The notes under the pieces: generated by a model
What the model was told of the DNA's origin: nothing
Database searches by the model: none
What the model saw: the letters and a program-made list of their open reading frames with translations, nothing else
Position numbers and translations under genes: made by a program
Shown here: piece after piece, positions 1-9,053 of the stretch
Layout: every line of letters begins with the position of its first letter
Position numbering within the stretch: position 1 is the first letter of the stretch
Source of the DNA: Haloferax marisrubri
Lineage (GTDB): Archaea > Halobacteriota > Halobacteria > Halobacteriales > Haloferacaceae
NCBI RefSeq assembly: GCF_001469875.2
Contig: NZ_LOPW02000018.1
Span: forward strand, 161,534 to 225,533
Reading direction: 5' to 3'
Length of the DNA stretch: 64,000 nucleotides

Positions 1-1
1 C

Positions 2-868
2 GGCGAAATCGTCGAGGAGCCGATGCAGGCCCACGGGCTCTACGAGGGCAACCGCGAGGGGCGGGCGCGCGAACTGCTGGAGACGGTCGGCCTCGACGCC
101 GACCACTACAACCGCTACCCGCACCAGTTCTCCGGCGGCCAGCGCCAGCGGGTCAACCTCGCGCGGGCGCTCTCGGTCGACCCCGACTTCATCGTCTGCG
201 ACGAGCCGACCTCGGCGCTCGACGCGTCGGTGCAGGCGCAGGTGCTCAACACGATGAAAGCGCTTCAGGAGGAGTTCGGCCTGACGTACCTCTTCATCAG
301 CCACGACCTGAGCGTCATCCGGCACGTCTGCGACCGCGTGGCCGTGATGTACCTCGGCGAACTGGTCGAACTCGCCGACAAGGACGACCTGTTCGAGTCG
401 CCGAAGCACCCCTACACGCGGGCGCTACTCTCGTCGATTCCGGTTCCCGACCCGCGGGTGTCCCGCGAGACCGTTCCGCTGTCCGGCGACGTGCCGTCGC
501 CGATTCACCCGCCGAGCGGCTGTCGGTTCCACACCCGGTGTCCGAGCCTCGTCGCCCCGGCGGAACTCGACCTCGGCGACGAGGAATGGGACCGCGTGCG
601 CCGGTTCGTCAGAGCCGTCCAGCGCGAGTCCCCGGACGCGGCCGCTGACGACGCGCGGGCGACCTACTTCCCCGACGGCCTCCCCGCCGGCGACGCCGGC
701 ACGACCGTGGAGCGCGCGCTCTCACTCGCGGCCGACGGCGCGTGGCGCGACGCCGCGTCGCTCCTGACGGAGACGTTCGTCGAGCCGAGCGTCTGCACCT
801 CCGAAGTACCGGCGCTGGAGTCGCCCGACGAACTCGACCGTATCGTCAGCTGCCACCACTACTCCTGA
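2..868 (+). CDS. Oligopeptide/dipeptide ABC transporter ATP-binding protein, 5' truncated
   Basis: This is the C-terminal part of a DppF/OppF-like ATPase that energises peptide (or nickel) import; the reading frame is open from base 2, so the start and Walker A lie outside the window. Visible motifs are the ABC signature [15 protein letters not shown], Walker [13 protein letters not shown] and the H-loop FISHDL. They are followed by the oligopeptide-transporter C-terminal domain, with [16 protein letters not shown] and the cysteine-containing [10 protein letters not shown]. After that comes an acidic tail of about 100 residues of the kind seen in haloarchaeal members. Permease partners would be expected upstream. 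It is convergent with the deacetylase, with only 41 bp between the two stop codons. The family is clear; the substrate cannot be told. Confidence 0.93.
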   Translation, partial: GEIVEEPMQAHGLYEGNREGRARELLETVGLDADHYNRYPHQFSGGQRQRVNLARALSVDPDFIVCDEPTSALDASVQAQVLNTMKALQEEFGLTYLFISHDLSVIRHVCDRVAVMYLGELVELADKDDLFESPKHPYTRALLSSIPVPDPRVSRETVPLSGDVPSPIHPPSGCRFHTRCPSLVAPAELDLGDEEWDRVRRFVRAVQRESPDAAADDARATYFPDGLPAGDAGTTVERALSLAADGAWRDAASLLTETFVEPSVCTSEVPALESPDELDRIVSCHHYS

Positions 869-884
869 AAAAGCGTCGCAGTCG

Positions 885-909
885 TTACCTTACCTTACCT
901 TACCTTACC
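885..909. repeat. Pentanucleotide tandem repeat (TTACC)x5
   Basis: Five perfect head-to-tail copies of TTACC fill the short gap between the convergent stop codons at 868 and 910. On the lower strand this reads GGTAA repeats. Length variation here would not change either protein. It may simply be slippage in a terminator region. Confidence 0.85.
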
Positions 910-1773
910 TCACGCCGACCCGAGTCGGTCGGCGACTTCGTCCACGGTTTCGAAGACGACGCCCGGCGCGTCGGCGACGTGTTCGACGAACGATTCGAGC
1001 CGGGCGAGTCGGTGTGACTGCCCGATGACCTGCGGGTGCATCGTGAGGACGAAGACGCCGTCATCGACGTTGTCGACCATCCAGTCGAACTGCTCGCGCC
1101 ACTGGCGGAACACCGCTTTCTCGTTCGCGTAGCCCCGCTCGCGGTTGAAGGCGAACGCCGGGAAGTCGTCGCGTTGCCACGAGACGGGCACCTCGACGAT
1201 GTCGGTCTCGGTGCCGCGCTCGAAGGGGGCGTCGGCGGGCGCGGCCCACCCCTCGCGGACGTGGTACGGCTCGAAGTCGGTCGCCATCTGGCTGGAGTCC
1301 CACTCGAAGCCGAGTTCGTCGAGGATGCCGAGCGTGTGGGTCGAAAAGTCCCACGACGGCGAGCGGTAGCCGGTCGGCCGACGCCCCGTGAGGTCCACGA
1401 TGCTCTCGACGCCGCGTTTCACGTCGTCGTACTCGGCCTCCCTCGACTCGTACTGTCGCGGGCGGGTGTGCGACCAGCCGTGGTGCTGGATGTCGTGGCC
1501 GCGGCTCCACACCTCCTCGGCGGCCTCGGGGAAGCTATCGATGGTGTGGCCCGGCGTGAACCACGTGGTCTCGACGCCGAATTCGTCCAAGAGGTCGAGG
1601 ACGCGGGGCGCGCCCACGTCGACGCCGAAGAGTCCTCTCGACAGTTTCGTCGGGCTGTCCGGCGACTCGAAGGAGTGTATCCACGAGGAGACGCCGTCGA
1701 AGTCGAACGTGAGGCAGACGCTGTGGTGAGTCACGTTTCGACGTACGAAAATAGATGTGATAGCTGTTTCCAT
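910..1773 (-). CDS. Polysaccharide deacetylase family protein (NodB-like)
   Basis: The protein has about 287 residues and a NodB fold. The metal-binding first motif CLTFDFDG is near the N-terminus, followed by the HxxxH-containing HDIQHHGWSHTRP and then GYRSPSWDFS. A late VLTMHPQVIG segment supplies the C-terminal histidine. The family removes N- or O-acetyl groups from polysaccharides or acts on related amide bonds. No signal peptide is seen, so this member is probably cytoplasmic. The ATG at 1773 is used here, but a GTG at 1734 would give a product starting VTHHSVCLTFDFDG, with an AT-rich promoter-like stretch just upstream; it may be the true start. It lies 44 bp downstream of the oxidoreductase gene and is probably co-transcribed with it. 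Confidence 0.88.
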   Translation of the reverse strand: METAITSIFVRRNVTHHSVCLTFDFDGVSSWIHSFESPDSPTKLSRGLFGVDVGAPRVLDLLDEFGVETTWFTPGHTIDSFPEAAEEVWSRGHDIQHHGWSHTRPRQYESREAEYDDVKRGVESIVDLTGRRPTGYRSPSWDFSTHTLGILDELGFEWDSSQMATDFEPYHVREGWAAPADAPFERGTETDIVEVPVSWQRDDFPAFAFNRERGYANEKAVFRQWREQFDWMVDNVDDGVFVLTMHPQVIGQSHRLARLESFVEHVADAPGVVFETVDEVADRLGSA

Positions 1774-1817
1774 GCCGCACTCGAAAACTGGCGGCCTCTC
1801 GTCTCTCGCCCCGCGAG

Positions 1818-2771
1818 TTACCGAAACGCCGGCGCGACGCGCTCGGCGAACAGCTCGGCGCTCGTCGTCTCGGGGAAGTCGACGAACTCCACGACGACCT
1901 CGCCGAAGCCCATCTCGGCGAACGTCTCCAGTCGCTCGCGGACCTGCTCGGGCGTGCCGACGAGCGGGTACTCGCTGTCGGCGACGTTCTCGGGCTTGAA
2001 CCGCGGGAAGTGCTCGTCGAGGAGGGCGTCGAGTTCCGCCTCGTCCTCGCGTATCAGACACCGCGCGAACCACGAGCGCTCTATCTCCTCGAACGGCCGG
2101 CCGTAGCCCTCGCAGTGGCGTTCCAACACGTCCAGTTTGTGTTGCATCACTTCCGGCGGCCCCCAGAAGTTCCACGAGTCGGCGAACTGGGCGGTGATTC
2201 GGAGCGTGAACGACTCGCCGCCGCCGCCGACCATGATGGGCGGGTGTGGGTCTTGGACGGGGTGGGGCCGGCACATCGCCTCGTCGAGGGTGTAGTAGTC
2301 GCCGTCGAAACTGACCGTCTCCTCGGTCCACAGGCGCTTGAGCATCCGAATCGACTCCTCCAGCATCCGGAGCCGAGTCGGCGCGTCCGGCCAGTCGTAG
2401 CCGTAGGCCCGCGCCTCGCTCTCCTTCCAGCCGGCTCCCATGCCGAGTTTCAGCCGCCCGTCGCTCACGGCGTCGAGCGTGGCGGCCTGCTTGGCGAGGA
2501 GCGCGGGGTTTCGGAAGTGGTTGTTCACCGTCTTCGGGTAGAGGTACACGTCCTCCGTCTCGCGGGCGATAGCGGCCAGCGTGACGAAACACTCCGTCGT
2601 GGGGCCGGTGCCGGTCATGACGTGGTCGGGGACGGCGACGCCGTCGAAGCCGAGGTCCTCCATCGCCACGGCGAACTCCACCTGCGCGTCCCACGAAATC
2701 TCGTCGCAGAACGCCAACTGGGAGTGAACGGAGTCGCCGGCGCTGGTCGGAACGTTGACTGCGAACTGCAT
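1818..2771 (-). CDS. LLM-class (luciferase-like) F420-dependent oxidoreductase
   Basis: The 317-residue protein belongs to the bacterial-luciferase-like TIM-barrel superfamily, whose archaeal members usually use coenzyme F420. Supporting segments are EFAVAMEDLGFDGVAVPDHV near residues 32-50, then DAVSDGRLKLGMGAGW, the typical glycine-rich cofactor and phosphate site, and HPPIMVGGGGESFTLRITAQ further on. Length is normal for the family. It is likely the first gene of a two-gene unit with the deacetylase. The 110 bp upstream separate it from a divergently transcribed SDR gene, so the two may share a promoter region. The substrate is unknown. Confidence 0.9.
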   Translation of the reverse strand: MQFAVNVPTSAGDSVHSQLAFCDEISWDAQVEFAVAMEDLGFDGVAVPDHVMTGTGPTTECFVTLAAIARETEDVYLYPKTVNNHFRNPALLAKQAATLDAVSDGRLKLGMGAGWKESEARAYGYDWPDAPTRLRMLEESIRMLKRLWTEETVSFDGDYYTLDEAMCRPHPVQDPHPPIMVGGGGESFTLRITAQFADSWNFWGPPEVMQHKLDVLERHCEGYGRPFEEIERSWFARCLIREDEAELDALLDEHFPRFKPENVADSEYPLVGTPEQVRERLETFAEMGFGEVVVEFVDFPETTSAELFAERVAPAFR

Positions 2772-2881
2772 ACGAACGGCTCACGCGCGACCACGAAAAC
2801 AGTTACCACTTCACTCTCTTTCTCACTCCCCCACTCGCCGCCACCCCAACACGTACTACGGTCCACACCGTCTCGACCCAC

Positions 2882-3607
2882 ATGACGGACCACCAGCGCG
2901 CGGCAATCGTGACCGGCGCGTCCAGCGGTATCGGACGGGCGGTCGTCGAGCGACTCCGAGCGGACTACGACTACGTCGCCTGCTTCGACATCGAGACCGG
3001 CGAGACCGACTGGGATGACGAAGGCGTCCACGAGTTCGCGGTCGACGTTCGTGACCCCGACGCGGTCGCGGACGCGGTGGCGGCGGTCGAATCGGTCGCC
3101 GACGTGGCGGCGCTCGTGAACAACGCGGGTATCTCGCGGGCCGTCTCCCTCGCGGACCTCGACCCCGACGAGTGGGACCGCGTCCTCGGCGTGAACCTCA
3201 AGGGGCAGTACGTCGTCGCTCGCGCCGTCGCCCCGGGCATGGTCGAGCGCGGCGAGGGTGCCATCGTCAACGTGTCGAGCGTCGCCGGCCTCCGCGGGAG
3301 CGCCACCGGCGGCGTCCACTACTCCTCGTCGAAAGCGGGCGTCTTCGGACTGACGAAGGGGCTGGCGAAACAGCTCGGCCCCGAGGTACGTGTCAACTGC
3401 GTCGCGCCGGGACTCGTCGAGACGCCGCTTCTCACCGAGTCGAACCTCTGGACCGAGGAGGCGCTCGCCGAGTACGCCGCCGAACTCCCGCTCGAACGAA
3501 TCGGAACGCCCGAGGAAGTCGCCGACGTTGTCGCGTTCCTCTGCGACGGCGCGGCCTATATGACGGGAACGGTGCTGACGGTCGACGGCGGGTCGATGCT
3601 CCGGTGA
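2882..3607 (+). CDS. SDR family NAD(P)-dependent oxidoreductase (FabG-like)
   Basis: This is a complete 241-residue classical short-chain dehydrogenase/reductase. It has the Rossmann glycine motif TGASSGIGRAV near residue 12, the NNAG motif after strand 4, a catalytic serine in NVSSVAG, the YxxxK pair in HYSSSKAG, and the PG motif APGLVETPL. The C-terminus GTVLTVDGGSML is characteristic. Cofactor preference may be NAD, because an aspartate (CFDIETGE) follows strand 2. It is divergent from the F420-type oxidoreductase. The substrate cannot be inferred from sequence alone; 3-oxoacyl, sugar and alcohol substrates all occur in the family. Confidence 0.93.
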   Translation: MTDHQRAAIVTGASSGIGRAVVERLRADYDYVACFDIETGETDWDDEGVHEFAVDVRDPDAVADAVAAVESVADVAALVNNAGISRAVSLADLDPDEWDRVLGVNLKGQYVVARAVAPGMVERGEGAIVNVSSVAGLRGSATGGVHYSSSKAGVFGLTKGLAKQLGPEVRVNCVAPGLVETPLLTESNLWTEEALAEYAAELPLERIGTPEEVADVVAFLCDGAAYMTGTVLTVDGGSMLR

Positions 3608-4215
3608 CACGCCGGGCGACTACGTCTACGGGCGACTCCGCGTCGCACCGACGAAGCCGAACTAGCACCCAAAAATATCAGAAAAAATTTCATATATGAA
3701 TTCTTTAATTTCTGTTTCTCATTCGAACTGATTCGAGCGATTCGTCGTCGGTGGGTCCCTGCGGCAGTCTCGATACGTCTCGCGTATCGGTCGCGGTAGC
3801 TCTGTCGGGCGAACAATGTACTAAACCGTCTCTATGCCGGCTCTTTCATCTTTTCACCTCCCGTCCGTCCGAGTGACGACCGGACGAGCGTGGTCGTCTG
3901 AGTTACTGGGTCCGCGGTCGTCCGAGATTTCGACAACTGCTGACTGTCCCTGCCTATCTGTGTGTCAAGCCGCTGTAGTGGACAGATAACCCGATGATAC
4001 TGGTGAATCGGATGACGAGGTCCCGGTCACCGGTTCGATGCGAAACCGGCCGCCCGGGTGTCGGGGTGAGGGCTCGATTAAGACACTTATAGAAATTGAC
4101 TATCATATGCTCATATCAGAAAAGATGATAGTCTAACACCATTGTCCGTCCGCAACGTTGAGCCTTTCACAACATATTACGCCGCCGGCGCTGTATCGGA
4201 CGCTCGGGCACAACT
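3608..4215. other. Long intergenic region with AT-rich patch and inverted repeats
   Basis: No convincing gene is seen in these 608 bp. An AT-rich patch at about 3669-3720 follows the SDR gene and includes the perfect 12 bp palindrome TTCATATATGAA (3689-3700); the T-rich stretch after it could terminate the SDR transcript. A second AT-rich patch at 4080-4135 contains the inverted repeat listed separately and probably the promoter of the PPC-domain gene. Confidence 0.5.
4098..4133. promoter_or_regulatory. Inverted repeat GACTATCAT...ATGATAGTC upstream of the PPC-domain gene
   Basis: Two perfect 9 bp arms (4098-4106 and 4125-4133) are separated by 18 bp in an AT-rich stretch that also contains TATA-like sequence. 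They lie about 80 bp before the start of the PPC-domain gene. This is a candidate operator, possibly autoregulatory, but that is inference. Confidence 0.4.
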
Positions 4216-4623
4216 ATGGACTACGTCAAAGAAGACGACACGGTCGTCGTCAGGCTGGACCCCGGCGAACAGGTCCTCGACTCGCTCGCGACGGTGCGCG
4301 ACGAGTTCGACATCGAACACGGCTTTCTCACGGGTATCGGCGCGGTCGACTCCGTCACGCTCGGCCACTACGACGTGGACGACCAGGAGTACCTCGAAGA
4401 GGAGTTCACGGGCCAGTTCGAGGTGACGAGTTTCCTCGGCAACATCGGCCCCGACAAGATTCACACGCACATCCAGGTCGGCACGCGCGACTTCGAGACG
4501 CTCGGCGGCCACTGTTCCGGCGCGCGCGTCTCCGGGACGTTCGAGGTCGTCATTCACCTCGGCGAGACGCCGCTGACCCACCACCTCGACGAGCGGACCG
4601 GTCTCGACGTGTTCGACATCTGA
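4216..4623 (+). CDS. PPC (DUF296) domain protein
   Basis: The 135-residue protein is a single PPC domain, a fold found in plants, bacteria and archaea that forms trimers and in some members binds DNA. Diagnostic segments are LDPGEQVLDSLATV, HGFLTGIGAVDSVTLG and the metal-binding-like DKIHTHIQVG near residue 85, followed by GGHCSGARVSGTFEVV. Archaeal single-domain members have no settled function; DNA binding is suggested by family name rather than shown here. The ATG at 4216 gives the full domain. The gene stands alone, with long non-coding stretches on both sides. Confidence 0.88.
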   Translation: MDYVKEDDTVVVRLDPGEQVLDSLATVRDEFDIEHGFLTGIGAVDSVTLGHYDVDDQEYLEEEFTGQFEVTSFLGNIGPDKIHTHIQVGTRDFETLGGHCSGARVSGTFEVVIHLGETPLTHHLDERTGLDVFDI

Positions 4624-5187
4624 ACCGGCTTGGTCCGGCCCGGACCGAACTGAGCCGGACTAAACCGAACTGAACCGGACCGAGCGATTCGCGGTGCGGG
4701 CACTCGGTCACTTTTTCGTGCGCCCGCTGTGGTTCGAGAGCGCCGCGCTCGTCGGGCGACGAGTGGCGATTCGGAGAAAGAAAAGCCGGTGCTGTCGAGG
4801 CGTCGGCCGGCGGTGGAGGGCCGAAGCGAGGGGGGCTGGAGGGCGCGTGGTCGGCGGACTGGCCGACGCCCCGAGCGCACCGAACGAGGGTTCCGGGGGG
4901 TCGTCCGCCGACGCGGGGTCCGCCGCGGGGACGCGACCGGGGACCGGTGGTCGCGCCGCCGTCGGCGGGTCGCAACCGCCGGTCCGTTGGAGCGCGGCCG
5001 GCGGCAACTATTCGTAGTCGACAACCCACATTGGCGGTTCCTCGGTAACTACCGTAAGTTACGTGAGTAGCATGAATAGCGTGTATATATCTCTATTCGG
5101 CGTTTATGGGTCCTCTACCGTTCGCTCACGCGAGAATCTCCCAACCGAATGACTTTCGACGCGGGAAGTCGTGGCCGAGAGTGACAG
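4624..5187. other. GC-rich intergenic region with degenerate short repeats
   Basis: No credible gene is seen in these 564 bp: the open frames on both strands are low-complexity, arginine-rich or proline-rich translations of GC-rich DNA. The first 65 bp (4624-4688) hold degenerate copies of a CCGAACTGA-type unit alternating with CCGGAC. The last 120 bp turn AT-rich and contain the promoter of the next gene. Confidence 0.5.
5045..5098 (+). promoter_or_regulatory. Probable promoter with GTAACT/AGTTAC inverted repeat
   Basis: A dyad GTAACT-6-AGTTAC (5045-5062) is followed by the TATA-like GTGTATATATC at about 5080-5090, roughly 100 bp before the CARF-like regulator gene. The arrangement suits an operator just upstream of a haloarchaeal promoter. 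Autoregulation by the downstream winged-helix protein is a guess. Confidence 0.4.
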
Positions 5188-6051
5188 ATGAAACGACACC
5201 TCCGCGTTCACATCGTCCCCCTGTGGCGCGAACACGACCGCATCGTCGGCCCCATCGAGGACGACCGGCCGGACAAGGTCTACCTCCTCGAACACGAGGA
5301 CCCCGCGGTCGAGCGCCCGACCTACCACGACGCGGTCGTCGACCGCATCGCCGACGTGGTCGGCACCCCGCCTGACGTCGAGTACCTCGACCTCTTCGAC
5401 ATGTACGAGGTGATGGGCGCGATTACGACCATCGCCGACTGGCACCCCGACGACTTCGTCCGCGTCAACGTCACCGCCGGCACAAAGCGCGCGGCCGTCG
5501 GCGCGACGATGGCCTGCATGGACGAACGCACCGACGCCGAACCGTACGTCGTCGACCCCGAGGTCCGGCCGCACGGCCTCGACGCGCCGGTCACCGAGGG
5601 CTTCGCGCAGGCGTCGCTCCTGACGACCTACCAAATCGACTCGCCCTCCCCCGACCAGGTCGCCGCGCTCGCCATCATCGAGGCCCACGACACCGACGCC
5701 AAACACGCGAAGAAGAAGACGCTCATCACCGAGGCGGCCCGCTACGGCCTCGAGTTCATGCGCGGCCGCGTCGACGGCGAGGCCGCCGACTACGAACCCG
5801 TCACCGGTGACTACAACGTCCTCGACAACCGCGTCACCGCGACGCTCGAACATCAGGGCTACGTCACCGTCACCCAGCGCGGCACCCGCCGCTACCTCGA
5901 ACTCACGGAGGAGGGGCGACAGACGCTCCGCGCGTTCCGACACCGCGCCGAATCGGTCGTCTCGGACCTCGAAGCGCGGACCGACGACCCGTCCGAGAAC
6001 GTCGATTTCGCCCTCGACAACCCGGTCGACGCGCTCGTCGAGGGCCGGTAA
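5188..6051 (+). CDS. HFX_2341/DUF6293-type regulator: CARF-like domain plus winged helix
   Basis: The 287-residue protein is recognised as the haloarchaeal HFX_2341 (DUF6293) family. The N-terminal half (about 1-150) is a Rossmann-like domain with the segment VRVNVTAGTKRAAVGATMA. This matches the glycine/threonine/lysine nucleotide-binding loop of CARF domains, which sense cyclic oligoadenylates in type III CRISPR systems. The C-terminal half (about 165-265) is a winged helix: TATLEHQGYVTVTQRGTRRYLELTEEG is helix, turn and wing. A ligand-controlled transcription factor is the natural reading. No CRISPR genes are present in the window, so the ligand is open. Start ATG 5188 is supported by an upstream promoter-like region. 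Confidence 0.82.
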   Translation: MKRHLRVHIVPLWREHDRIVGPIEDDRPDKVYLLEHEDPAVERPTYHDAVVDRIADVVGTPPDVEYLDLFDMYEVMGAITTIADWHPDDFVRVNVTAGTKRAAVGATMACMDERTDAEPYVVDPEVRPHGLDAPVTEGFAQASLLTTYQIDSPSPDQVAALAIIEAHDTDAKHAKKKTLITEAARYGLEFMRGRVDGEAADYEPVTGDYNVLDNRVTATLEHQGYVTVTQRGTRRYLELTEEGRQTLRAFRHRAESVVSDLEARTDDPSENVDFALDNPVDALVEGR

Positions 6052-6129
6052 GCTGCGTCGTTAGTCTCTCCTTTTCGCTGTCGCTCCAAGGGCAACTGTT
6101 AGTACGGTAGCGACGGGACGCAGACATGT

Positions 6130-7359
6130 ATGCCCTCCAACATGCACACGCGCAGAGCCGTCCTCGCGGCCGGCGGCGCGACCGCCCTCGCGTCGCTCTC
6201 AGGCTGTGTCGCCCGCGCAATCGGTGCCCTCGATGTCGAGCGCAACTACCGACGTGACGCGCCGGTCGGCGACGTGACTGGTGCGTGGCCGACGTACCAG
6301 CGCGATTTCGCCAACACCGGTTACACCACCGACTCCGGCCCCTCGGCGGACGCGAGCGTCGAGCGAATCGCGTCCGGCGACGCGGCGCTCGCCACCTCGG
6401 TCGCGCTCGCCGGCGGGCGCGGCGTCCTCGGATACAGCGACGGCGACGGTGAGGACGGCGTGTATCGCGCGCTCGACCTCGACGCCGAGGCCGCTCCCGC
6501 GGACTCCGACGACGCGTGGACCGTCGACTACGCCCACGGGAAATCCACGCCCACGCTCGCCGGCGACGCGATGTTCGTCTCGACCGCGGAGTTCGTCGCG
6601 GCCTACGACGCCCGGACCGGCGAGCGGTGCTGGCGGACGAGCGAGGGCGGGTACGGGACTCCCGCGAACGCGCCGATACTCGCCGCGGGGACGCTCGTCG
6701 ATGGTGGGAGCGCGCCCGTCTTCGGGCGCGACCCTGCGACCGGAGAGGAGCGGTGGACGTACGACCCGGGTGAGGTGTCTACCGTTCTCGCCGCTGGCGA
6801 AGGCGTCGTCTACACGACCGTTGGTGCCGACCACGAGCAGACCGGCGTCGCCGCACTCGACGCCGCGACCGGCGAGGAGCGGTGGCGGCGCGAGGACCTC
6901 CCGCAGACCGGCGTCCCGCTCGCGGTAGGCGACTCTCACCTCTACTACAACGCCCACCGCGGGAACGTGTTCGCCCTCGCTCTCGAAGACGGGTCGACGC
7001 AGTGGCGGGCGTCGGTTCCGCTCCCGGAGAACGGAAGCCCGCAGACCGCCGTCGCGGGCGACACGGTCCACGTCCAGTCCTCGCGGGGGAGCCTCGCCGC
7101 GTTCGACGCCGGCGACGGCGCGACGAAGTGGACGCTGTCGCTCGATGCGGATACGTTCGCCCGCCCGCCGGTCGTCGCCGGCGACACCCGGTTCGTGGCG
7201 AGCGACGACCGCCTCTCGGCCGTCTCGGCGGCGTCCAGCGAGGTACTGTGGTCGAAGGCGCTCGACGTCCGACCCACCGGCGGCCTGTCGGTCCGCGGGT
7301 CGGAACTCTACTTCGCCGGGACGGGCAGGAACCCCGGCGTGTTCCGCGTAGCGGACTGA
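6130..7359 (+). CDS. PQQ-type beta-propeller lipoprotein (Tat-exported)
   Basis: The 409-residue protein starts with a twin-arginine signal (HTRRAVLAAGG) and lipobox LSGC, so it is probably exported folded and lipid-anchored outside the membrane. The rest is a chain of PQQ/YVTN-type propeller blades with repeated DAxTGEERW signatures, for example DARTGERCWRT, DPATGEERWTY and DAATGEERWRR. Family members act as scaffolds or, if they bind PQQ, as dehydrogenases. No cofactor-binding or catalytic residues can be assigned here, and many such archaeal proteins are of unknown role. A second ATG at 6142 (MHTRR) is an equally good start. It is one of five paralogues in this window. Confidence 0.85.
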   Translation: MPSNMHTRRAVLAAGGATALASLSGCVARAIGALDVERNYRRDAPVGDVTGAWPTYQRDFANTGYTTDSGPSADASVERIASGDAALATSVALAGGRGVLGYSDGDGEDGVYRALDLDAEAAPADSDDAWTVDYAHGKSTPTLAGDAMFVSTAEFVAAYDARTGERCWRTSEGGYGTPANAPILAAGTLVDGGSAPVFGRDPATGEERWTYDPGEVSTVLAAGEGVVYTTVGADHEQTGVAALDAATGEERWRREDLPQTGVPLAVGDSHLYYNAHRGNVFALALEDGSTQWRASVPLPENGSPQTAVAGDTVHVQSSRGSLAAFDAGDGATKWTLSLDADTFARPPVVAGDTRFVASDDRLSAVSAASSEVLWSKALDVRPTGGLSVRGSELYFAGTGRNPGVFRVAD

Positions 7360-7424
7360 GGCCAGCGGGCCGTCGCCGCGGTTGCGGCGCGACGCCGAGT
7401 TCACACCTCACGACGCGCTCGCCG

Positions 7425-9053
7425 TCACTCGAACGTGTACGTCCGGTACCGTCGAACCGCGTACCGGTACGAACCGTAGGAGACGCCGACGGTCACGAGG
7501 AGGTACAGCCCGAGCCCGGCGGCGAGAAGCGGCGTCGCGGAGAGGTGCCCGGTGACGCCGAACCACGTGGCGACGAGGCCGATGACGGTGCCGGGGCCGA
7601 CGACGAACATGAACGCCATCAGCACGAGCGTCGAGGGGACGACGGTCGTCGCGCCCCAGAACTCGCGTTCCTCGTATATCGGGTACGCCGCGCCGATGCC
7701 GACCGCGAAGGCCGCGGCGGCGACGCACATGAACACGCCGACGAGCGCGAAGCCGACCGCCGACAGCGGCGACGTGCCGAGGGCGACGGTCGCCAGCGGG
7801 AGCGCCGCGGCGACCGGCACCCCGAGAATCACGCCGGCGAGCACGCGACCGCGAACCAGTTCCCGCGGCGCAGTCGGAGTCAACAGTAACATCGGGAACT
7901 GCGGGCGGTCGTCGCCGATGGGGTTGAGACCGAACGTCGCGCCCGCGAGGTAGGTTCCCAGGCCGGCCCCGCTCGCGGCGAGCAGCGGGCCGAGGCCGTC
8001 GGCCGAAGACTGGACGATGGTCGTTCCGAGCGGGCCGAGGAAGAACACCAGCATCACGAGGTGCGTGAACTTCTGGGGGTGGCGGACGCCGCGGACGAGT
8101 AGTCCCCACGCGACGTGGCCCCCGTTCGTCCCCGCGAGCGGCTTCGGCGTCGAGAAGCCGCCGGTCGAATCGGTCGCCTTCGCGCCTGCCGCCGACGAGC
8201 CTCGGTCGCCCCCCGTCGCGCGGTCGGTGAACCAGAGGGCGCTCGCCTGTCGGGTGGCGACGGCAAGGCCGACGGGCGTGAGTGCGACGATGGCCGCGAA
8301 GGTGACGACGGCGGCCGCCGAGAACGGTCGGGCGAGTGGAGTCCCGACGAATGCGAGCGCGAGGTAGTCTGCGAGCGGGCCGACCGTCAGCGTCGCCGCC
8401 AGCCACTCGAGCGGGAGCGACCCCTCGGCCAGCAACCGCCCGAACGACTGCGAGACGAGGACGAGCCCGACCATCGCGACGAAGCCGACGACCTTGAGGG
8501 TGCGCCGGACGCCGGGCAGGCGCTTGAACGCGCGGAGCACGGCGACGCCGACCGCGTAGCCCCAGACGGTCGTACAGCACGCCAGCGGGGCCGCGACGAC
8601 GGCCGTCGTGAGCAACAGCGACGGCGCGCCGAGGCCGGCCGTGAACGTCGCGGCGACGACCGCGAGCGGGAGCCCGAACCAGAGTCCAATTCGACAGATT
8701 TCGGCGGTGATGAGTCCGATGACGACGGCCCGCGGATGAACCGTCGTGAGCACGAGCGACTCGTTTTCGACGCGGCCGATGCGTTCGAGCGTTCGGAACG
8801 TCGCGAGGAGCGCGAGCCCCACCGGTATCGCGGTGGCGACGAGGTCGAAGAAGGGAATCTCGGTCACGGACTGCGCGCCCCGGCCGACGACGTAGACGGC
8901 CGGGAGCGAAAACAGGAGGCTGCCGCCGAAGAACAGCAAGAGCAACAGCAGGCCGATGATTCGGCGCGTCTCGGAGGCGTACCCCCGGAGGCTCCGCACG
9001 AACTCGGCGCGCCCGATTCGCAGGCCGTGGCGAACGTCTCGTCGGAGGCTCAT
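7425..9053 (-). CDS. ABC-2-type transporter permease
   Basis: This is a 542-residue polytopic membrane protein. A short cytoplasmic N-terminus (RDVRHGLRIGRAEFVRSLRGY) leads into about 12 hydrophobic segments, the first being IIGLLLLLLFFGGSLLFSLPAVYVV near residue 32. A long polar loop lies near the middle (around residues 270-330). Its ATG overlaps the stop of the upstream ATPase gene by 4 bp (ATGA), so translation of the two is probably coupled and together they form an exporter. The transported substrate cannot be inferred; lipids, peptides or drugs are all possible for this class. Confidence 0.85.
   Translation of the reverse strand: MSLRRDVRHGLRIGRAEFVRSLRGYASETRRIIGLLLLLLFFGGSLLFSLPAVYVVGRGAQSVTEIPFFDLVATAIPVGLALLATFRTLERIGRVENESLVLTTVHPRAVVIGLITAEICRIGLWFGLPLAVVAATFTAGLGAPSLLLTTAVVAAPLACCTTVWGYAVGVAVLRAFKRLPGVRRTLKVVGFVAMVGLVLVSQSFGRLLAEGSLPLEWLAATLTVGPLADYLALAFVGTPLARPFSAAAVVTFAAIVALTPVGLAVATRQASALWFTDRATGGDRGSSAAGAKATDSTGGFSTPKPLAGTNGGHVAWGLLVRGVRHPQKFTHLVMLVFFLGPLGTTIVQSSADGLGPLLAASGAGLGTYLAGATFGLNPIGDDRPQFPMLLLTPTAPRELVRGRVLAGVILGVPVAAALPLATVALGTSPLSAVGFALVGVFMCVAAAAFAVGIGAAYPIYEEREFWGATTVVPSTLVLMAFMFVVGPGTVIGLVATWFGVTGHLSATPLLAAGLGLYLLVTVGVSYGSYRYAVRRYRTYTFE

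Noticed and set aside
885..909. TTACC repeats and the dispersed repeats considered as a CRISPR array
   Set aside because: Units are either directly adjacent without spacers or scattered singly between genes; no cas genes are present.
1774..2784. Long leftward frame upstream of the deacetylase, which could make it look like a 624-residue fusion protein
   Set aside because: The upstream part is arginine-rich and lies antisense-shifted within the clearly coding oxidoreductase gene; the deacetylase domain begins only after about position 1773.
4550..5029. Leftward open frames of about 155-159 codons, and a rightward one at 4694-5017, in the GC-rich gap after the PPC gene
   Set aside because: Composition is Arg/Pro/Ser-rich with no domain-like pattern and no promoter; GC-rich DNA gives long frames by chance.
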